A DNA stretch of 64,000 bases from Poriferisodalis sp965221945 (GTDB taxonomy: Bacteria; Actinomycetota; Acidimicrobiia; Acidimicrobiales; Poriferisodalaceae). The notes under the pieces are model-generated. The model was not told the origin of the DNA, did not search any database, and saw only the letters and a list, made by a program, of their open reading frames with translations. The stretch spans positions 3,596,001 to 3,660,000 of the forward strand of contig NZ_OZ244925.1 in NCBI RefSeq assembly GCF_965221945.1. Direction: 5' to 3'. Below, piece after piece: positions 45,225 through 54,997 of the stretch. Within the stretch, counting starts at the first letter, position 1. Each line of letters opens with the position of its first letter. A program made the position numbers and the translations under genes.

Positions 45225-46055
45225 CTAATGTGCCTCCGCCTCGTCGGCCAAGCACTCAAGATCGACGCTGCTGCACTTGGCGTTGTCCTCGTCGACGAGG
45301 CCCGCTTGGACGAGAATCGGGAATGACATGTTGCCGACGAGGATCACGCCGGCCAGCACCGTCGCCAGGTTGCGGCGCAGACCGTTGTAGCGCGGATTGT
45401 TCACGCCGAGGCTCTGGAACATGCTCCAGGTGCCATGGAAGATGTGGATGGCCAGCGCCAAGTTGGCCACGACATAGATGATCGCCACGGGGATGGACGA
45501 GAGCGATTCGACCACGTTGTGGTACGGGTTGCCCCGCACGTAGGCGTCACCCAACCACCAACCCCACGTGAGATCGGCAACGTGGAACAGCACGTACAGG
45601 CCCACGATCGGACCCGTCCAGCGCATGGTGCGCGAGGCGTAGTTGGCGGCGATGTAGTCACGCTTGGACTCGTATTTCTTGGTGCCCCCTACGAAGCTGG
45701 CCCGGTCGGAGGCCAGCCGACTGCGTTCCTTCAGCGTGTACGCCGAGTGCAGGTGCACCAGGAACATGGCCAGCAGCCCGACCCGCATGATCCACAGCAG
45801 CAGCGTGCGAGGCAGCAGACCGCCGCCGAGGTCCCGCAGCGTCTCGGCGTACTCGTACATCCGCGAGGGGCCCTCGTAGAGGTGCAGGTTGCCGATCATG
45901 TGGACGATCACGAAGCCCAGCAGCCCGATGCCCGTCAACGCCATCACCCACTTGCGGCCGACTGCTGATTGGTAGATGTTCAGCGGGAACGGCAGCGGGC
46001 GCTTGGTCTTGAACACCGGTGCAGACCCGGCGGCCTGCGTGGCAGTCGGCGCCAT
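45225..46055 (-). CDS. sdhC: Succinate dehydrogenase cytochrome b subunit
   Basis: 276 aa with AGGAGGAG before ATG 46055. About five membrane helices with histidines at helix ends (GFVIVHMIGNLHLY, FLVHLHSAYTL, VLFHVADLTWGW, LALAIHIFHGTW), the pattern of the single-polypeptide dihaem cytochrome b558 found in actinobacteria and Bacillus. No sdhD is needed or seen. First gene of sdhCAB; a 214-bp gap upstream should hold the promoter. Confidence 0.93.
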   Translation of the reverse strand: MAPTATQAAGSAPVFKTKRPLPFPLNIYQSAVGRKWVMALTGIGLLGFVIVHMIGNLHLYEGPSRMYEYAETLRDLGGGLLPRTLLLWIMRVGLLAMFLVHLHSAYTLKERSRLASDRASFVGGTKKYESKRDYIAANYASRTMRWTGPIVGLYVLFHVADLTWGWWLGDAYVRGNPYHNVVESLSSIPVAIIYVVANLALAIHIFHGTWSMFQSLGVNNPRYNGLRRNLATVLAGVILVGNMSFPILVQAGLVDEDNAKCSSVDLECLADEAEAH

Positions 46056-46269
46056 GTGCTCCTCCTGGGGGTGGCGTGGTGCGGCGACCCAGTATTGCGT
46101 GCAACCAGCCGGTCAGCGCGGCTGAGGTTGCAGGGCGCGACCCGCTGGCCGGACGCGCCAACGCCGTACGGTACTTGCGCGCCTGCTGCAGTGCTCACTG
46201 TCGGCGGGCTGGAGTTGGCCGGCCCCGCCGAGCGCGCCAGGTTCGCCCTGCTGGGGACACAGCGGGGAG

Positions 46270-47499
46270 CTACACCCCCGACCCCGAGTGCACCGGGCGG
46301 GTGGGATCGGCGGAACGCATGGCGTGGCGCAGGGTGCGTTCGACCCATGGACGGATCCACGGTGCACGGCGCCGCCCGCCGGAGGGTTGCACCGGCTGCC
46401 AGGCGGCCACGCTGGGATGGTGGCCGACCCCCTCGACAGCGGCCGCAGATTCCCGGATGGCGAGCGCGCGCAGACCACGCTCTGCGCCGACAAACACGTT
46501 GGGCTCGAGCGTGAACTGCTGGCACAGCAGCGTGCCGGCGGCATCTGCAGCTTCGTAGGTACTGCGATGGGCGACGTCGTGTTCCACCGTTACCAGTGCG
46601 GGGGCTTCTCGCCGGTACGGCTCTCCGTTGACGAACCACTCGCCCCTTCGAACTGCCACCGTCCGGATGCCGGTTGAGCGCTGCACGGCGTGGCTGGAGC
46701 ACCCGTCGACAGCGACGTCGATGTCGATGCGGTACTGCGGTTGGGCGCCCATGCCCGCCGGCCACCACAACGTCGGTCGTTCCAAAGCCACCAGCCACTC
46801 CAGCTCGTTGCGCCCGCGGGCCAGGACCGGTTCCGACTTGGCCAGGCCGTTGCCCAACGCCGCACTGTTTCCTGCTGCGTCGGCACCTGGGGCGCCGGCA
46901 CGCCGGACGCCGATCGGGAGCACGGCGGTCGTGACTTCGCATCTGTGAGTGCCGGAGCTGTCCACGTTGGCGGCGATGCGCAGCACTGCCCTGTCGTAGT
47001 TGGCTTCGATCACCAGCGCACGGACGCGTTCGATGCGCGCCGGGCCGGTCTGTTCGATCCACACCTGCGCGTCCGCGCCCTGGGGCACTTGAACATTTCC
47101 GCGCGCAGCCTCAACGGCTAGCAGATGCTCTTGGCCGGTGCGCAGCAGTTGATTCACCTCGAAGGCGTGTTCGGCGTGGCGCCCACTGAGGTCGCCCAGG
47201 TACGTGCCGTCGAGCCACAGGTGGCCGAGCTCGCACAAGCCGCTCACAACGAACCACCAGCGAGCGTCGGAGTTCGCATCGCTGCGGAGTTGAGACTCGA
47301 GATCTGGCGACAGATCGAAGCGCCGCCGGTACAGAACTGCGCTCTTTCCGCCGAGGCCGGGATCGAGCCACCACCGGCCGGGAGTGGCAGTTTTCTGCCA
47401 GCCCGACTCGTCGAGCGTGCGGTCGGCCACCGTGCGCCACTCGCCGTGCCCCGCTGCTCGCACCAGCCAGTCGCCGTCCAGCGACCATTCGACGCTCAC
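46270..47499 (-). CDS. Truncated glycoside hydrolase family 2-like protein
   Basis: 409 aa from GTG 47499 (no strong ribosome site; the frame opens 20 codons earlier). The N-terminal part (WSLDGDWLVRAA, YRRRFDLSP, GHLWLDGTYLG) resembles the galactose-binding-like domain of GH2 enzymes, followed by an Ig-like domain with LWWPAGMGAQPQYRIDI, a typical beta-mannosidase segment. The following (beta/alpha)8 region begins (GEWFVNGEPY) but the protein ends about 110 residues later, far too short for a catalytic barrel with its two Glu. It may be degenerate or non-catalytic. Confidence 0.7.
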   Translation of the reverse strand: MSVEWSLDGDWLVRAAGHGEWRTVADRTLDESGWQKTATPGRWWLDPGLGGKSAVLYRRRFDLSPDLESQLRSDANSDARWWFVVSGLCELGHLWLDGTYLGDLSGRHAEHAFEVNQLLRTGQEHLLAVEAARGNVQVPQGADAQVWIEQTGPARIERVRALVIEANYDRAVLRIAANVDSSGTHRCEVTTAVLPIGVRRAGAPGADAAGNSAALGNGLAKSEPVLARGRNELEWLVALERPTLWWPAGMGAQPQYRIDIDVAVDGCSSHAVQRSTGIRTVAVRRGEWFVNGEPYRREAPALVTVEHDVAHRSTYEAADAAGTLLCQQFTLEPNVFVGAERGLRALAIRESAAAVEGVGHHPSVAAWQPVQPSGGRRRAPWIRPWVERTLRHAMRSADPTRPVHSGSGV

Positions 47500-47582
47500 G
47501 TCGTGACGGTACCGGTCGTTGCCGGAGCTCTTGGCGCGACAGTCCCCGCGCCTGTCCATCAGCAGACCACTAGGTTGCCGCC

Positions 47583-49022
47583 ATGACCCAACCCACGACG
47601 CTCGGCGAACTGCGCAAGATCGGCTGGGTCTCCCGACCGGTCAAAGACGAGATGCGTGCGAACGCCGCGAAGGCCGTCGCAGCGGGCGAGCCGCTGTTCG
47701 AGGGCGTGCTGGGCTACGAGAACACGGTGCTGCCCCAACTCGAGAACGCCATGCTGGCTGGTCACGACGTGGTGTTTCTAGGCGAGCGGGGCCAAGCCAA
47801 GACCCGCATGATCCGCTCACTGGTGGACCTGCTGGACGAGTGGATGCCCTACATCGAGGGCTCGGAGATCTTCGACGACCCCTACAACCCGGTTTCCCGT
47901 CACGCCCGCGACCTCGTTGCCGAGCACGGCGACGACACTCCGATTGCGTGGGCGCACCGCAGCATCCGCTATGGCGAGAAGCTGGCCACTCCCGACACCT
48001 CGATCGCCGACCTCATCGGTGAGGTCGATCCCATCAAGGTGGCCGAGGGCCGGTACCTGTCCGACGAGTTGACGCTGCACTACGGACTGGTGCCGCGCAC
48101 CAACCGCGGCATCTTCGCCATCAACGAGCTGCCCGACCTTGCCGAACGCATCCAGGTGGGCCTGCTCAACGTGCTCGAGGAACGTGACGTGCAGATCCGG
48201 GGTTACAAGATCCGCCTGCCACTGGATGTACTGCTGCTGGCGACGGCCAATCCTGAGGACTACACGAACCGTGGCCGCATCATCACGCCGCTCAAGGACC
48301 GCTTCGGTGCGCAGATCCGCACCCACTACCCCCTTGATGTGGACACCGAGATGGACATCGCGGCGGCGGAGGCCCGCCCCTTGGACCTCGCGGACTTCGA
48401 TGGCGGCGTCAAGGTCACCCTGCCCGACTTCATGTCGGAGATCGTGGCCACGTTCAGCCATGTGGCTCGTTCCAGCAGCCACGTCAACCAGCGCTCGGGC
48501 GTGTCGGTGCGCATGACGGTTACCAACAGCGAGACGCTGGTTGCGAACGCCACCCGCCGGGCGCTGCAGCGAGGCGAGCGCCACGTGGTGCCCCGAGTCA
48601 GCGACTTGGAATCGCTCATGAGCTCGACCGCGGGCAAGATCGAGATCGAGTCGATGGAGGAAGGCCGAGACGGCAAGATCGTCGAGACCATGCTCCGTGC
48701 AGCGGTGCTGGAGGTCTTCAAGAACCGCTTCTCGCCCGACGAGCTGAGCGACGTAGTGGCCAGCTTCGGCGAGGGGAAGGTGGTGCACACCGGCGACGAC
48801 CTCGGCTCAGAGGCCTACATGGAGCTGCTCGCCGGCAACCAAGCGCTGGCCGTCGCCACGGAATCGCTGGTTGCGGCGTCAACCGACCCGCAGTCGGGTG
48901 AAGGAGCCGGCCCCGCCGTGCTCGCCTCGGCCGTGGAGCTGGTGCTGGAGGGACTGCACCTGTCCAAGCGGCTCAACAAGGAGCACGTGGGCGCCCGGGC
49001 GACATACCGCTCGCGGGGCTGA
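47583..49022 (+). CDS. AAA+ ATPase, ChlI/MoxR-like
   Basis: 479 aa. Walker A GERGQAKT (about residues 68-75), Walker-B/sensor GIFAINELPDL (about 175) and LLATANPEDYTNRGR fit the magnesium-chelatase ChlI/MoxR clade, with a C-terminal all-helical region. It lies 100 bp upstream of a VWA-domain gene. In this clade the ATPase and VWA protein remodel or insert metal into targets; no chlorophyll or cobalamin genes are near, so a chaperone-like role is more likely. Confidence 0.9.
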   Translation: MTQPTTLGELRKIGWVSRPVKDEMRANAAKAVAAGEPLFEGVLGYENTVLPQLENAMLAGHDVVFLGERGQAKTRMIRSLVDLLDEWMPYIEGSEIFDDPYNPVSRHARDLVAEHGDDTPIAWAHRSIRYGEKLATPDTSIADLIGEVDPIKVAEGRYLSDELTLHYGLVPRTNRGIFAINELPDLAERIQVGLLNVLEERDVQIRGYKIRLPLDVLLLATANPEDYTNRGRIITPLKDRFGAQIRTHYPLDVDTEMDIAAAEARPLDLADFDGGVKVTLPDFMSEIVATFSHVARSSSHVNQRSGVSVRMTVTNSETLVANATRRALQRGERHVVPRVSDLESLMSSTAGKIEIESMEEGRDGKIVETMLRAAVLEVFKNRFSPDELSDVVASFGEGKVVHTGDDLGSEAYMELLAGNQALAVATESLVAASTDPQSGEGAGPAVLASAVELVLEGLHLSKRLNKEHVGARATYRSRG

Positions 49023-49122
49023 GTCGCTGCGAGGGCTGCGACCGTGACAGAGTGATGCTCATGCCGGGGAGTTCTGCATTCCCGAGGCGCGTGGCTGCGC
49101 TTGCGGCCGACGGGGCAAGGCA

Positions 49123-51159
49123 GTGAAGATCCGCTGGCGCCGGGCCCGTCGCGAGGGCGCCCGGTTCCGCTACTCCGCGTGGGACGGCACCCAGACCGGC
49201 TTCGATTTCGACGCGGACAGCTTGTTCGCCGAGATGACCGACGACCTGCTGTATCACGGCGATCTGAACGCCGCCCTGCGCCGGCTCATGCAGCAGGGCT
49301 TCACCGACGCCGAGGGCAACCGGCTCGAAGGCCTGCGCGAGATGATCGAGCGCCTGCGCGAACGCCGCAAGGAAATGCTGGAGCAATTCGATCTCGGCGG
49401 GGTGTACGACGACATCGCCCGCGAGCTCGACGAGATCACCGACACCGAGCGCGAAGCGCTGGAGGAATTCTCACAGGACGCAGCCGACAGCGGCGATGAG
49501 CGCCGGCAAGAGATCGCCGAGTCCAGCGCAGCCGGGCGCAACCTGCAGCTCGACATGCTTCCCCCGGACCTGGCCGGGAAGATGCGCGGCTTGCAGAACT
49601 ACGACTTCGTCTCACCGGAGGCCCGCGAGCAATTCAACGAGTTGGTCGAGCGGCTGCGCCAGGAAGTCGCCCAGAGCTATTTCGACCAGATGACCGGGGC
49701 GATGGGCAATATGAGCCCCGAAGACCTGGCCCGCACCAAGGACATGATGGCCGAGCTCAACCAGATGCTCGAACAGCGTGCCCGCGGCACCGAGCCCGAC
49801 TTCGAGGGCTTCATGGACCGCTACGGCGACTTCTTTCCCGAGAATCCCCGGAGCCTTGACGAGCTGCTGGAGATCATGGCCAGGCGCATGGCAGCCATGG
49901 CCTCGATGCTGAACTCGATGACCCCCGCCCAGCGACAGCAGCTGGCCGACCTGGCCGCGCAGCTCATGGACGACATGGACCTGCAGTGGCAGGCCCAGCA
50001 GCTCGCGCAGAACCTCCAGCAGGCGTTTCCTGACATGGGCTGGGATCGCAACTACCAGTTCGGCGGCGATGATCCGCTGTCGATGTCCCAGGCGGCCGAC
50101 GTGATGGGCCAGCTTGGCGATCTGGACGCGCTATCGGAGATGCTGCAGGGCGCTGTCAGCCCGTCGGCACTGGCCGAAGTTGATCCCGAGCGGGTCCGTG
50201 AGTTGCTGGGCAACCAGTCCGCCGAAGCGCTGGAGCGACTCAGCGAGATGGCCCGCATGCTCGAGGAATCAGGCCTTGCGCAGCACACCGAGGGTCGCTT
50301 GGAGCTGACGCCGCGGGCGCTTCGCCGCATCGGGCAGAACGCGCTCGGCGACCTGTTCAACCGCCTCATGGACGACAAGGTGGGCAGCCACCAGGTGCGC
50401 AAGTCGGGCGTCGGCCACGAATTCGCCTACGAGACCAAGCAGTACGAGTTCGGTGACACGTTCAACCTGAACATCGAGCGAACCGTGCGCAATGCCGTCT
50501 CCCGGCAGGGGACCGGCACGCCGGTGCAGCTCACACCGGACGACTTCGAGATCGAACGCTCCGAGCTGCTTTCGCGAGCCTCAACCGTGCTGATGCTGGA
50601 CCTGTCGCTGTCGATGCCGATGCGCGACAACTTCCTGCCGGCCAAGAAGGTCACGATGGCGCTGCACTCGCTGATCTCGACGCAGTTCCCGCGCGACTAC
50701 TTGGGAATCGTGGGCTTCGCCGAATCGGCGAAGGAGCTGACGGCGGCCCAGTTGCCGGAGGTGTCGTGGGATTTCGCCTACGGCACCAACATGCAGCACG
50801 GCTTCATGATCGCCCGACGCCTGCTGGCCCGCCAGACCGGTTCGAAGCAGATCATCATGATCACCGACGGCGAGCCGACCGCCCACCTCGCCCGCGACGG
50901 CCGGCCATACTTCGCCTACCCGCCGGTGCGCGAGACCATCGAGGCCACGCTGCTGGAGGTAACGCGGGCGACCCGTGAGGACATTCGCATCAATGTGTTC
51001 ATGCTCGACCCGAACAGCTACTTGCGGGCGTTCGTGGAGAAGATGACCGAGATGAACGGGGGGCGGGCTTTCTTCACCAGTCCTCAGAATCTTGGTGATT
51101 ACGTGCTGGTGGATTTTCTTGAGCACCGTCGTCGATTGATTACCAGCGGCCGGCTCTAG
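49123..51159 (+). CDS. VWA domain protein, partner of AAA+ ATPase
   Basis: 678 aa from GTG 49123. A long Met/Gln/Glu-rich helical N-terminal region (about 1-400; many QQL and MxxM runs) precedes a von Willebrand A domain at about 488-660 with the MIDAS motif DLSLS (about 492), GIVGFAESAKEL and ITDGEP. MIDAS metal sites mediate protein binding. Same orientation as the ATPase, so an ATPase-VWA pair as in MoxR/ChlI-ChlD systems. Confidence 0.88.
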   Translation: MKIRWRRARREGARFRYSAWDGTQTGFDFDADSLFAEMTDDLLYHGDLNAALRRLMQQGFTDAEGNRLEGLREMIERLRERRKEMLEQFDLGGVYDDIARELDEITDTEREALEEFSQDAADSGDERRQEIAESSAAGRNLQLDMLPPDLAGKMRGLQNYDFVSPEAREQFNELVERLRQEVAQSYFDQMTGAMGNMSPEDLARTKDMMAELNQMLEQRARGTEPDFEGFMDRYGDFFPENPRSLDELLEIMARRMAAMASMLNSMTPAQRQQLADLAAQLMDDMDLQWQAQQLAQNLQQAFPDMGWDRNYQFGGDDPLSMSQAADVMGQLGDLDALSEMLQGAVSPSALAEVDPERVRELLGNQSAEALERLSEMARMLEESGLAQHTEGRLELTPRALRRIGQNALGDLFNRLMDDKVGSHQVRKSGVGHEFAYETKQYEFGDTFNLNIERTVRNAVSRQGTGTPVQLTPDDFEIERSELLSRASTVLMLDLSLSMPMRDNFLPAKKVTMALHSLISTQFPRDYLGIVGFAESAKELTAAQLPEVSWDFAYGTNMQHGFMIARRLLARQTGSKQIIMITDGEPTAHLARDGRPYFAYPPVRETIEATLLEVTRATREDIRINVFMLDPNSYLRAFVEKMTEMNGGRAFFTSPQNLGDYVLVDFLEHRRRLITSGRL

Positions 51160-51225
51160 CGGCCGTTCTCCCGGGGGCACGGCGACGGCGGCGTCCGTGC
51201 TTCAAACAGACGCAGCGCCTTTGCT

Positions 51226-51286
51226 GGGGCGCGGGGTCGCAGGGGCGCTGCATGACTGCGCGCGGACACCGCCGCCCCCGCGCCCC
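51226..51286. terminator. Perfect 11-bp inverted repeat between convergent genes
   Basis: GGGGCGCGGGG (51226-51236) and CCCCGCGCCCC (51276-51286) are perfect arms 39 nt apart, with GCGC/GCGC nested inside. They lie between the VWA gene stop and the convergent MFS stop; the base run after the second arm on the plus strand is T-rich (TTATGTCTTT). It is probably a two-way terminator. Confidence 0.5.
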
Positions 51287-51287
51287 C

Positions 51288-52439
51288 TTATGTCTTTGAG
51301 CCGAGCGTTGTTTGGGTGTCGTCTGGGGTCGGCAGGGGTGGGGCGACGTTGCGAACGGTGAAGACACCGATGGCAGCGATCAGGACGAGCCCTGCGCCCA
51401 CGACGCCCAGCGCGGTGGTGCCGAGGCCGTCGATCAGCAGGCCGCCCAGCAGCGGTCCGCCGGCGCGGCCTGCGGCCATGACTGCTTGGGCGTCGCCGGC
51501 ACGTTCTTCGGGATAGCGGGACCGGCTGGCCAGGACTTCGAACACTCCCGGTATCGCCAGCCAGAAAAAGAAGCCCCACGCCACGAGCGCACCGAAGAAC
51601 AACCACGAATGCGCTGATGTCGCGATGAGGATCACGCACGCCGCTGCGGCTGCCATCGGGGGGCTGGGGAACTTGCGGGGGGCCTTCCATCGAACCGCCG
51701 GGATCGCAACCAGGGCGTTGAGACTGAAGCCGACGGCGATCACCGTCACTGACATTGATGTGTTGGCGGTTCCCAGGACCACGGCGAACACGAAGACCGA
51801 AGAGCCGCCGAGGGTGAACAGACCCAGACAGATCAGCAGGATCCGGGCGGCCGGCACGGCACGGTTGCGCTTGGCCGTTCTGGGGAGATGGTCCACTTCG
51901 CTTCGGTAACCGAACGCCAGAGGGACGAGTGACACAACCGCCAGCGCGCCGAACACGAGCCGAGCGCCGCCAGCGGTGAGGAGCACCGAGATGAGCGGTG
52001 CCGCGATCAGCCCGACCATGGGGCCCGTCACCGCCACATCGTCCATTCGGCGCGTGTCGCCGAAGGCCTGCACCCATCCGTACCAGGCCACAAGCCCCAG
52101 TGCGAGACCGCTGAGGAGCCGCAACGCCACGAGCATCGCGAACGCGGGCAGGGCGGCCGAAGCCAGATTGGCCGCCGCGGCTGCCCCGAGACTGGTGACG
52201 AACACCCACCCGCGTGGCTGCAGCCAGCGACCGGCGCCCCATGAGGTCACCACGAATCCGCCCAGTTGGAACACGCCGATCAAGGAGGCCACGCCGAGGC
52301 TGATGCCGTAGTGATCAGTGATCTCCGGCAACAGGAACGGCGTCGAAACGAAGGCGAGGACGCTGAAGCCGACCGCGAGCAGGATGCCGATCTTGACCGT
52401 CGGTCGCAGCAGCAGCGCGAGCCGGATGGGGAATTGCAC
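51288..52439 (-). CDS. MFS transporter
   Basis: 383 aa with about 12 hydrophobic helices and an MFS-type loop (FGDTRRMDDVAVTG) after helix 4; a second half follows a polar central loop (SEVDHLPRTAKRNR). Secondary transporter of unknown substrate. Convergent with the VWA gene; next gene upstream on this strand is the TetR regulator. Confidence 0.87.
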   Translation of the reverse strand: MQFPIRLALLLRPTVKIGILLAVGFSVLAFVSTPFLLPEITDHYGISLGVASLIGVFQLGGFVVTSWGAGRWLQPRGWVFVTSLGAAAAANLASAALPAFAMLVALRLLSGLALGLVAWYGWVQAFGDTRRMDDVAVTGPMVGLIAAPLISVLLTAGGARLVFGALAVVSLVPLAFGYRSEVDHLPRTAKRNRAVPAARILLICLGLFTLGGSSVFVFAVVLGTANTSMSVTVIAVGFSLNALVAIPAVRWKAPRKFPSPPMAAAAACVILIATSAHSWLFFGALVAWGFFFWLAIPGVFEVLASRSRYPEERAGDAQAVMAAGRAGGPLLGGLLIDGLGTTALGVVGAGLVLIAAIGVFTVRNVAPPLPTPDDTQTTLGSKT

Positions 52440-52475
52440 CAGCGGACGCTACTGGTGTGAGCGAGTACTCGGAGT

Positions 52476-53201
52476 TCAGGCGCGTGCCGGGGTGAGGCCG
52501 CCCAGGACCATGTCGGCGAATTGGCGGGCTAGGTCTTCTAGGCGGAGTTCGCCGCCGGGGCGGTACCAGTTGGCCAGGGAGTTGAGGCCCGAGATCATGA
52601 TCCGGGCCAGAACTTTGGCGTTCGTGTCGGCGCGCAGGGAGCCGTCGGACTGACCTTCGGCGAGCAGGCCCACCCAGAGGTTCGTGAACTCGCGTAGGGC
52701 GCTGGTCAGCTGGTCGCGGGTGTGCGGGGGCGATTCGTTGTAGCAGCGGATGTTGGCCACCGTGAAGCTGCTCTCGGCGACGATGCAGTTGACATAGGCA
52801 ACGATGGCTTCCGCCAGTCGTTCCGAGCCCCTCGCCTCGGGGCCTAGGGCTTCAAGCGCTGCATCGATGGCCTCGCGGGCGTGGTCGATGCCGACACGCA
52901 GCACCTCCTCGACGATCGCGTCCTTCGAGTCGAAGTGGTAGTAGAGGCTGCCGGCCTGCATCTCGGCGGCGCCGGCGATGTCGGTGAGGGTGGTGGCGGC
53001 GTAGCCGTGGCACGAGAGCAGGCGCGCGGCAGCATCCAGAATGCGCATCCGGCTGCGCTCGCCCTTGCGGATCCGACGGCCATTGTCGTTGCCGTTGTTC
53101 TCTTCGGCTTCAGTGGCGACGGTGCTGTCTGTGGGGCCCGACTCGGCAGAGCTGCCGGCGGTTGCGCCTGAACCGCCGGAGGCTGCGTCGGTGCTGTCCA
53201 T
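52476..53201 (-). CDS. TetR family transcriptional regulator
   Basis: 241 aa if ATG 53201 is used; ATG 53237 is a possible alternative. A Ser/Thr/Glu-rich disordered leader of about 45 residues precedes the TetR DNA-binding domain (RMRILDAAARLLSCHGYAATTLTDIAGAAEMQAGSLYYHF spread over about 50-95, three helices). The C-terminal ligand domain is unremarkable. It is divergent from the LLM oxidoreductase and may control it. Confidence 0.88.
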   Translation of the reverse strand: MDSTDAASGGSGATAGSSAESGPTDSTVATEAEENNGNDNGRRIRKGERSRMRILDAAARLLSCHGYAATTLTDIAGAAEMQAGSLYYHFDSKDAIVEEVLRVGIDHAREAIDAALEALGPEARGSERLAEAIVAYVNCIVAESSFTVANIRCYNESPPHTRDQLTSALREFTNLWVGLLAEGQSDGSLRADTNAKVLARIMISGLNSLANWYRPGGELRLEDLARQFADMVLGGLTPARA

Positions 53202-53227
53202 AACCGAGAAAGAACTTAGTCCTGAAC

Positions 53228-53235
53228 GAGCGCTC
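53228..53235. promoter_or_regulatory. GAGCGCTC palindrome, candidate TetR operator
   Basis: The perfect palindrome GAGCGCTC, in context AACGAGCGCTCATG, lies at the start of the tetR gene, between it and the divergent LLM gene. CGAGCGCTCG-like sites are frequent TetR-type operators in actinobacteria and proteobacteria. The site is short, so this is tentative. Confidence 0.4.
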
Positions 53236-53369
53236 ATGCAGTGGCCGAACACGCAGCAGTGTCTTGACACCTGCACGAGGCATCCGCCGGGCCGTGCCGA
53301 AGTGCGCTCACCTACACTCCGCGAAGCGGTCGCGCAGGGCGGCTGCGGGTCGAGCCGACGGGGGCCGGG

Positions 53370-54494
53370 GTGAAGTTCAGCTTGTTCATGTACTGCACGA
53401 TCGGCCGCCGCCACGAGCTGGAAGCCGGCCTCGCAGGGCTCAACAACGACTACTACCAGCGCATGCTCGGCGAGATTGCCGAGATCGCACGCTTCGCCGA
53501 CGAGACCGGCTGGTACGGCTTCGGCCACCCCGAGCACCATTTGCAGATCGAGGGCTTCGAGATCTCCAACGACTTGAATCTGATGGCCAGCTGGATCGCC
53601 CAGCACACCAGCCGGCTGCGGCCAATTGCCTGCGGGTACGTGTCGACCACTCACAACCCGCTGCGGGTGGCGGAGCAGGTGGCAACGCTCGACCACATGA
53701 CCGGCGGGCGGCTGTGCTTCGGGGCGGTGCGCGGCTACCAGCACCGCTGGGTGGACCAGTTCAAGATCCGTCCCGACCTCGCCGCGGTCGGCAAGTGGAA
53801 CCGCGGCACCTACGAGGACGAGTACAACCGCCGGTACTTCGAGGAGTTCGTCGATGTGGTGCTGACGGCGCTCCGCAACGACACGTTCTCCTATGAGGGC
53901 GAGTTCTGGCGCTTCCCCAACGACAACCTCAACCCGCACACCCACACCGTGTATTCCGACTACGGCGCCGGCGTGGATACCGACATGACCATCCGTGAGA
54001 TCGGCATCGCCCCGCGCCCACTGCAGTCACCGCACCCGCCGCTGTACGGCGGTTTCACGATGTCGATGAGCTCGGCCGTGTTCTGGGCGCGTTACGGCGG
54101 CACACCGATCGTGCTGAGCGACAAGATGGACTTCTGCGAGGCGCTCTGGAAGGCGTACCGGGAAGAGGCCGCCCGCCACGGAGTCGAGAAGCCCCGCGGG
54201 CACGAGTGCGGCTGGGGCGGTGTGGCGGTGTGCGCGCCCACCGACGAGGAGGCCTGGCGCCAGTTCGCTGACATGGAGTGGTTCTGGAATCAGTGGGCCA
54301 TCCAGTTCGGTCAGGGCATGCCGTTGCAGCTCGTCGGCAGCCCCGACACGATCAGCCGCCAAATCGAAGAAGCGCAGACGCTGCTCGGCATCGACGAGCT
54401 GTTCCTGTTGGTGCCCCAAGGCATTCACTCAGGCGACCAGATCATCTCGTCGCTCGAACTCATCACTGACAAGGTGATGCCGCGCTTTGCCTGA
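53370..54494 (+). CDS. LLM class flavin-dependent oxidoreductase
   Basis: 374 aa from GTG 53370. Luciferase-like signatures: GWYGFGHPEHH near residue 50, RPIACGYVSTTHNPLRVAEQVATLDHMTGGR (at about 87-117, the conserved barrel strand/loop), and a C-terminal VGSPDTISRQIE. These enzymes use FMN or F420 for monooxygenation or hydride transfer. Divergent from the TetR gene. Substrate unknown. Confidence 0.9.
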   Translation: MKFSLFMYCTIGRRHELEAGLAGLNNDYYQRMLGEIAEIARFADETGWYGFGHPEHHLQIEGFEISNDLNLMASWIAQHTSRLRPIACGYVSTTHNPLRVAEQVATLDHMTGGRLCFGAVRGYQHRWVDQFKIRPDLAAVGKWNRGTYEDEYNRRYFEEFVDVVLTALRNDTFSYEGEFWRFPNDNLNPHTHTVYSDYGAGVDTDMTIREIGIAPRPLQSPHPPLYGGFTMSMSSAVFWARYGGTPIVLSDKMDFCEALWKAYREEAARHGVEKPRGHECGWGGVAVCAPTDEEAWRQFADMEWFWNQWAIQFGQGMPLQLVGSPDTISRQIEEAQTLLGIDELFLLVPQGIHSGDQIISSLELITDKVMPRFA

Positions 54495-54551
54495 GCCGGA
54501 CCGGGAGCCCATGGCCCAGCCGCCCCCGGACCGACGGCATCGGGGGCTGGG

Positions 54552-54920
54552 TTGATCTCCGGCATCTCCGAGCGCACAGTCACCGCAGCAGACGGTTCGG
54601 GGGCCGTCGTCGTGACCCCGCGTGGCGAACTCGATCTGGGGGCCATTGCGTCTCTGGACAGTGCCGTGAGATCGGCGCTGGCCGCTGCGGGATCGCCGCC
54701 GAGGCTCATAGTCGACCTGTCCGATGTCGACTTGCTGGCACCGGTGGTCCTCGGCGTTCTGCTCGACGCTCGGCGGCGCTGTCAGGGCGCTGGGGGCGCA
54801 ATGTCGCTGGTCGTCACGAGCCCTGAAATCGGCGCCACGCTGGTCGACGCCGGTGTCGAGCCGCTCTTTGAAATTGCTTCTGGGATACAAGACGCCCTGC
54901 AGCGTCTCGCCGTCGGCTGA
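54552..54920 (+). CDS. STAS domain protein lacking the usual phospho-serine
   Basis: 122 aa, probably TTG start at 54552, 57 bp after the LLM gene. It folds like an anti-sigma-factor antagonist (GELDLGAIASLDSAV, LIVDLSDVDLLAPVVLGVLL). In SpoIIAA-type proteins the helix after the strand begins with D-S-S-G containing the phosphorylated Ser; here that position reads LAPVVL. So control by Ser phosphorylation is unlikely, and the protein may be constitutive or just a structural STAS domain. Partners not seen nearby. Confidence 0.78.
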   Translation: MISGISERTVTAADGSGAVVVTPRGELDLGAIASLDSAVRSALAAAGSPPRLIVDLSDVDLLAPVVLGVLLDARRRCQGAGGAMSLVVTSPEIGATLVDAGVEPLFEIASGIQDALQRLAVG

Positions 54921-54997
54921 ACATCCGGGAACGAGGCTCCCCTCAGGCTGATCGGCGTCAAGGCCTCCGAGGTAGCGGCCGTATCCTGTGCGCCCGT

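Noticed and set aside
45980..47062. 360-codon minus-strand frame upstream of sdhC
   Set aside because: Very Arg-rich, no signatures, overlaps the GH2-like gene in another frame.
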